From Sphaeroforma arctica JP610 (lineage: Eukaryota; Opisthokonta; Ichthyosporea; Ichthyophonida): DNA of 22,315 nucleotides. Below, piece by piece: positions 22,291-22,315 of the stretch (within the stretch, counting starts at the first letter, position 1; the number at the start of each line of letters is the position of its first letter). Below the pieces are notes generated by a model that saw nothing but the letters and a program-made list of their open reading frames with translations, ran no database searches and had not been told where the DNA came from. The position numbers and the translations under genes are program-made. The stretch spans positions 142,228 through 164,542 of the forward strand of contig NW_014040543.1 of the NCBI RefSeq assembly GCF_001186125.1. Reading direction: 5' to 3'.

Positions 22291-22315
22291 CACACACACA
22301 CACACACTATATATA
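21931..22315 (-). other. ORC1 intron running off the window
   Basis: No ORC1 coding sequence with the expected Walker B region is found in any frame here, so the preceding exon lies beyond the right edge. The acceptor is AG (minus strand) at 21932-21931. The far end carries (TA)n at about 22257-22288 and (CA)n at about 22291-22308. Confidence 0.7.
22257..22315 (+). repeat. TA and CA dinucleotide microsatellites
   Basis: A near-perfect (TA)n tract of roughly 32 nt is followed by a short (CA)n tract and another TA start at the window edge. Confidence 0.9.

Overview
This is eukaryotic nuclear DNA with dense spliceosomal introns (GT-AG, donors mostly GTANNN, acceptors CAG or TAG), AATAAA poly(A) signals and microsatellites. 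No organism marker is present. The RNA polymerase II sequence and the many short introns suggest a unicellular eukaryote, perhaps a relative of animals or fungi such as an ichthyosporean. That placement is a low-confidence guess.

From left to right there are four confident genes. (1) Positions 432-7738 (+) hold the last 14 exons of RPB1, the largest subunit of RNA polymerase II. They run from the conserved '[11 protein letters not shown]' region to the full C-terminal heptad domain (CTD) of about 29 repeats. (2) Positions 10621-14186 (+) hold a complete eight-exon gene for a secreted M14/DUF2817-type zinc carboxypeptidase-like protein of 413 residues. (3) Positions 16762-18546 (+) hold a two-exon gene for a secreted parallel beta-helix protein of 430 residues with FxxN...GGA repeats. 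A 31-bp tandem array fills its 3' UTR. (4) Positions 21930-19584 (-) hold the last four exons of ORC1, the largest subunit of the origin recognition complex. Between genes 3 and 4, on the minus strand at 19264-18923, are two open, phase-compatible exon-like segments of an unidentified protein.

The genes are separated by two AT-rich, gene-poor islands (about 8.3-10.6 kb and 14.2-16.7 kb). They hold only simple-sequence DNA, including several arrays with a 7-nt period. The four genes have unrelated housekeeping or secreted roles, and nothing suggests they work together.

The most interesting signal is in the RPB1 CTD. All four introns within it fall at the same base of the heptad, and the three internal CTD exons are exact multiples of 21 nt. 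The CTD is therefore built of splice-modular, heptad-register cassettes. Two of the introns also share a near-identical segment close to their 3' ends, which suggests duplication of exon-intron units. No transposon, viral, CRISPR, rRNA or tRNA feature was recognised.
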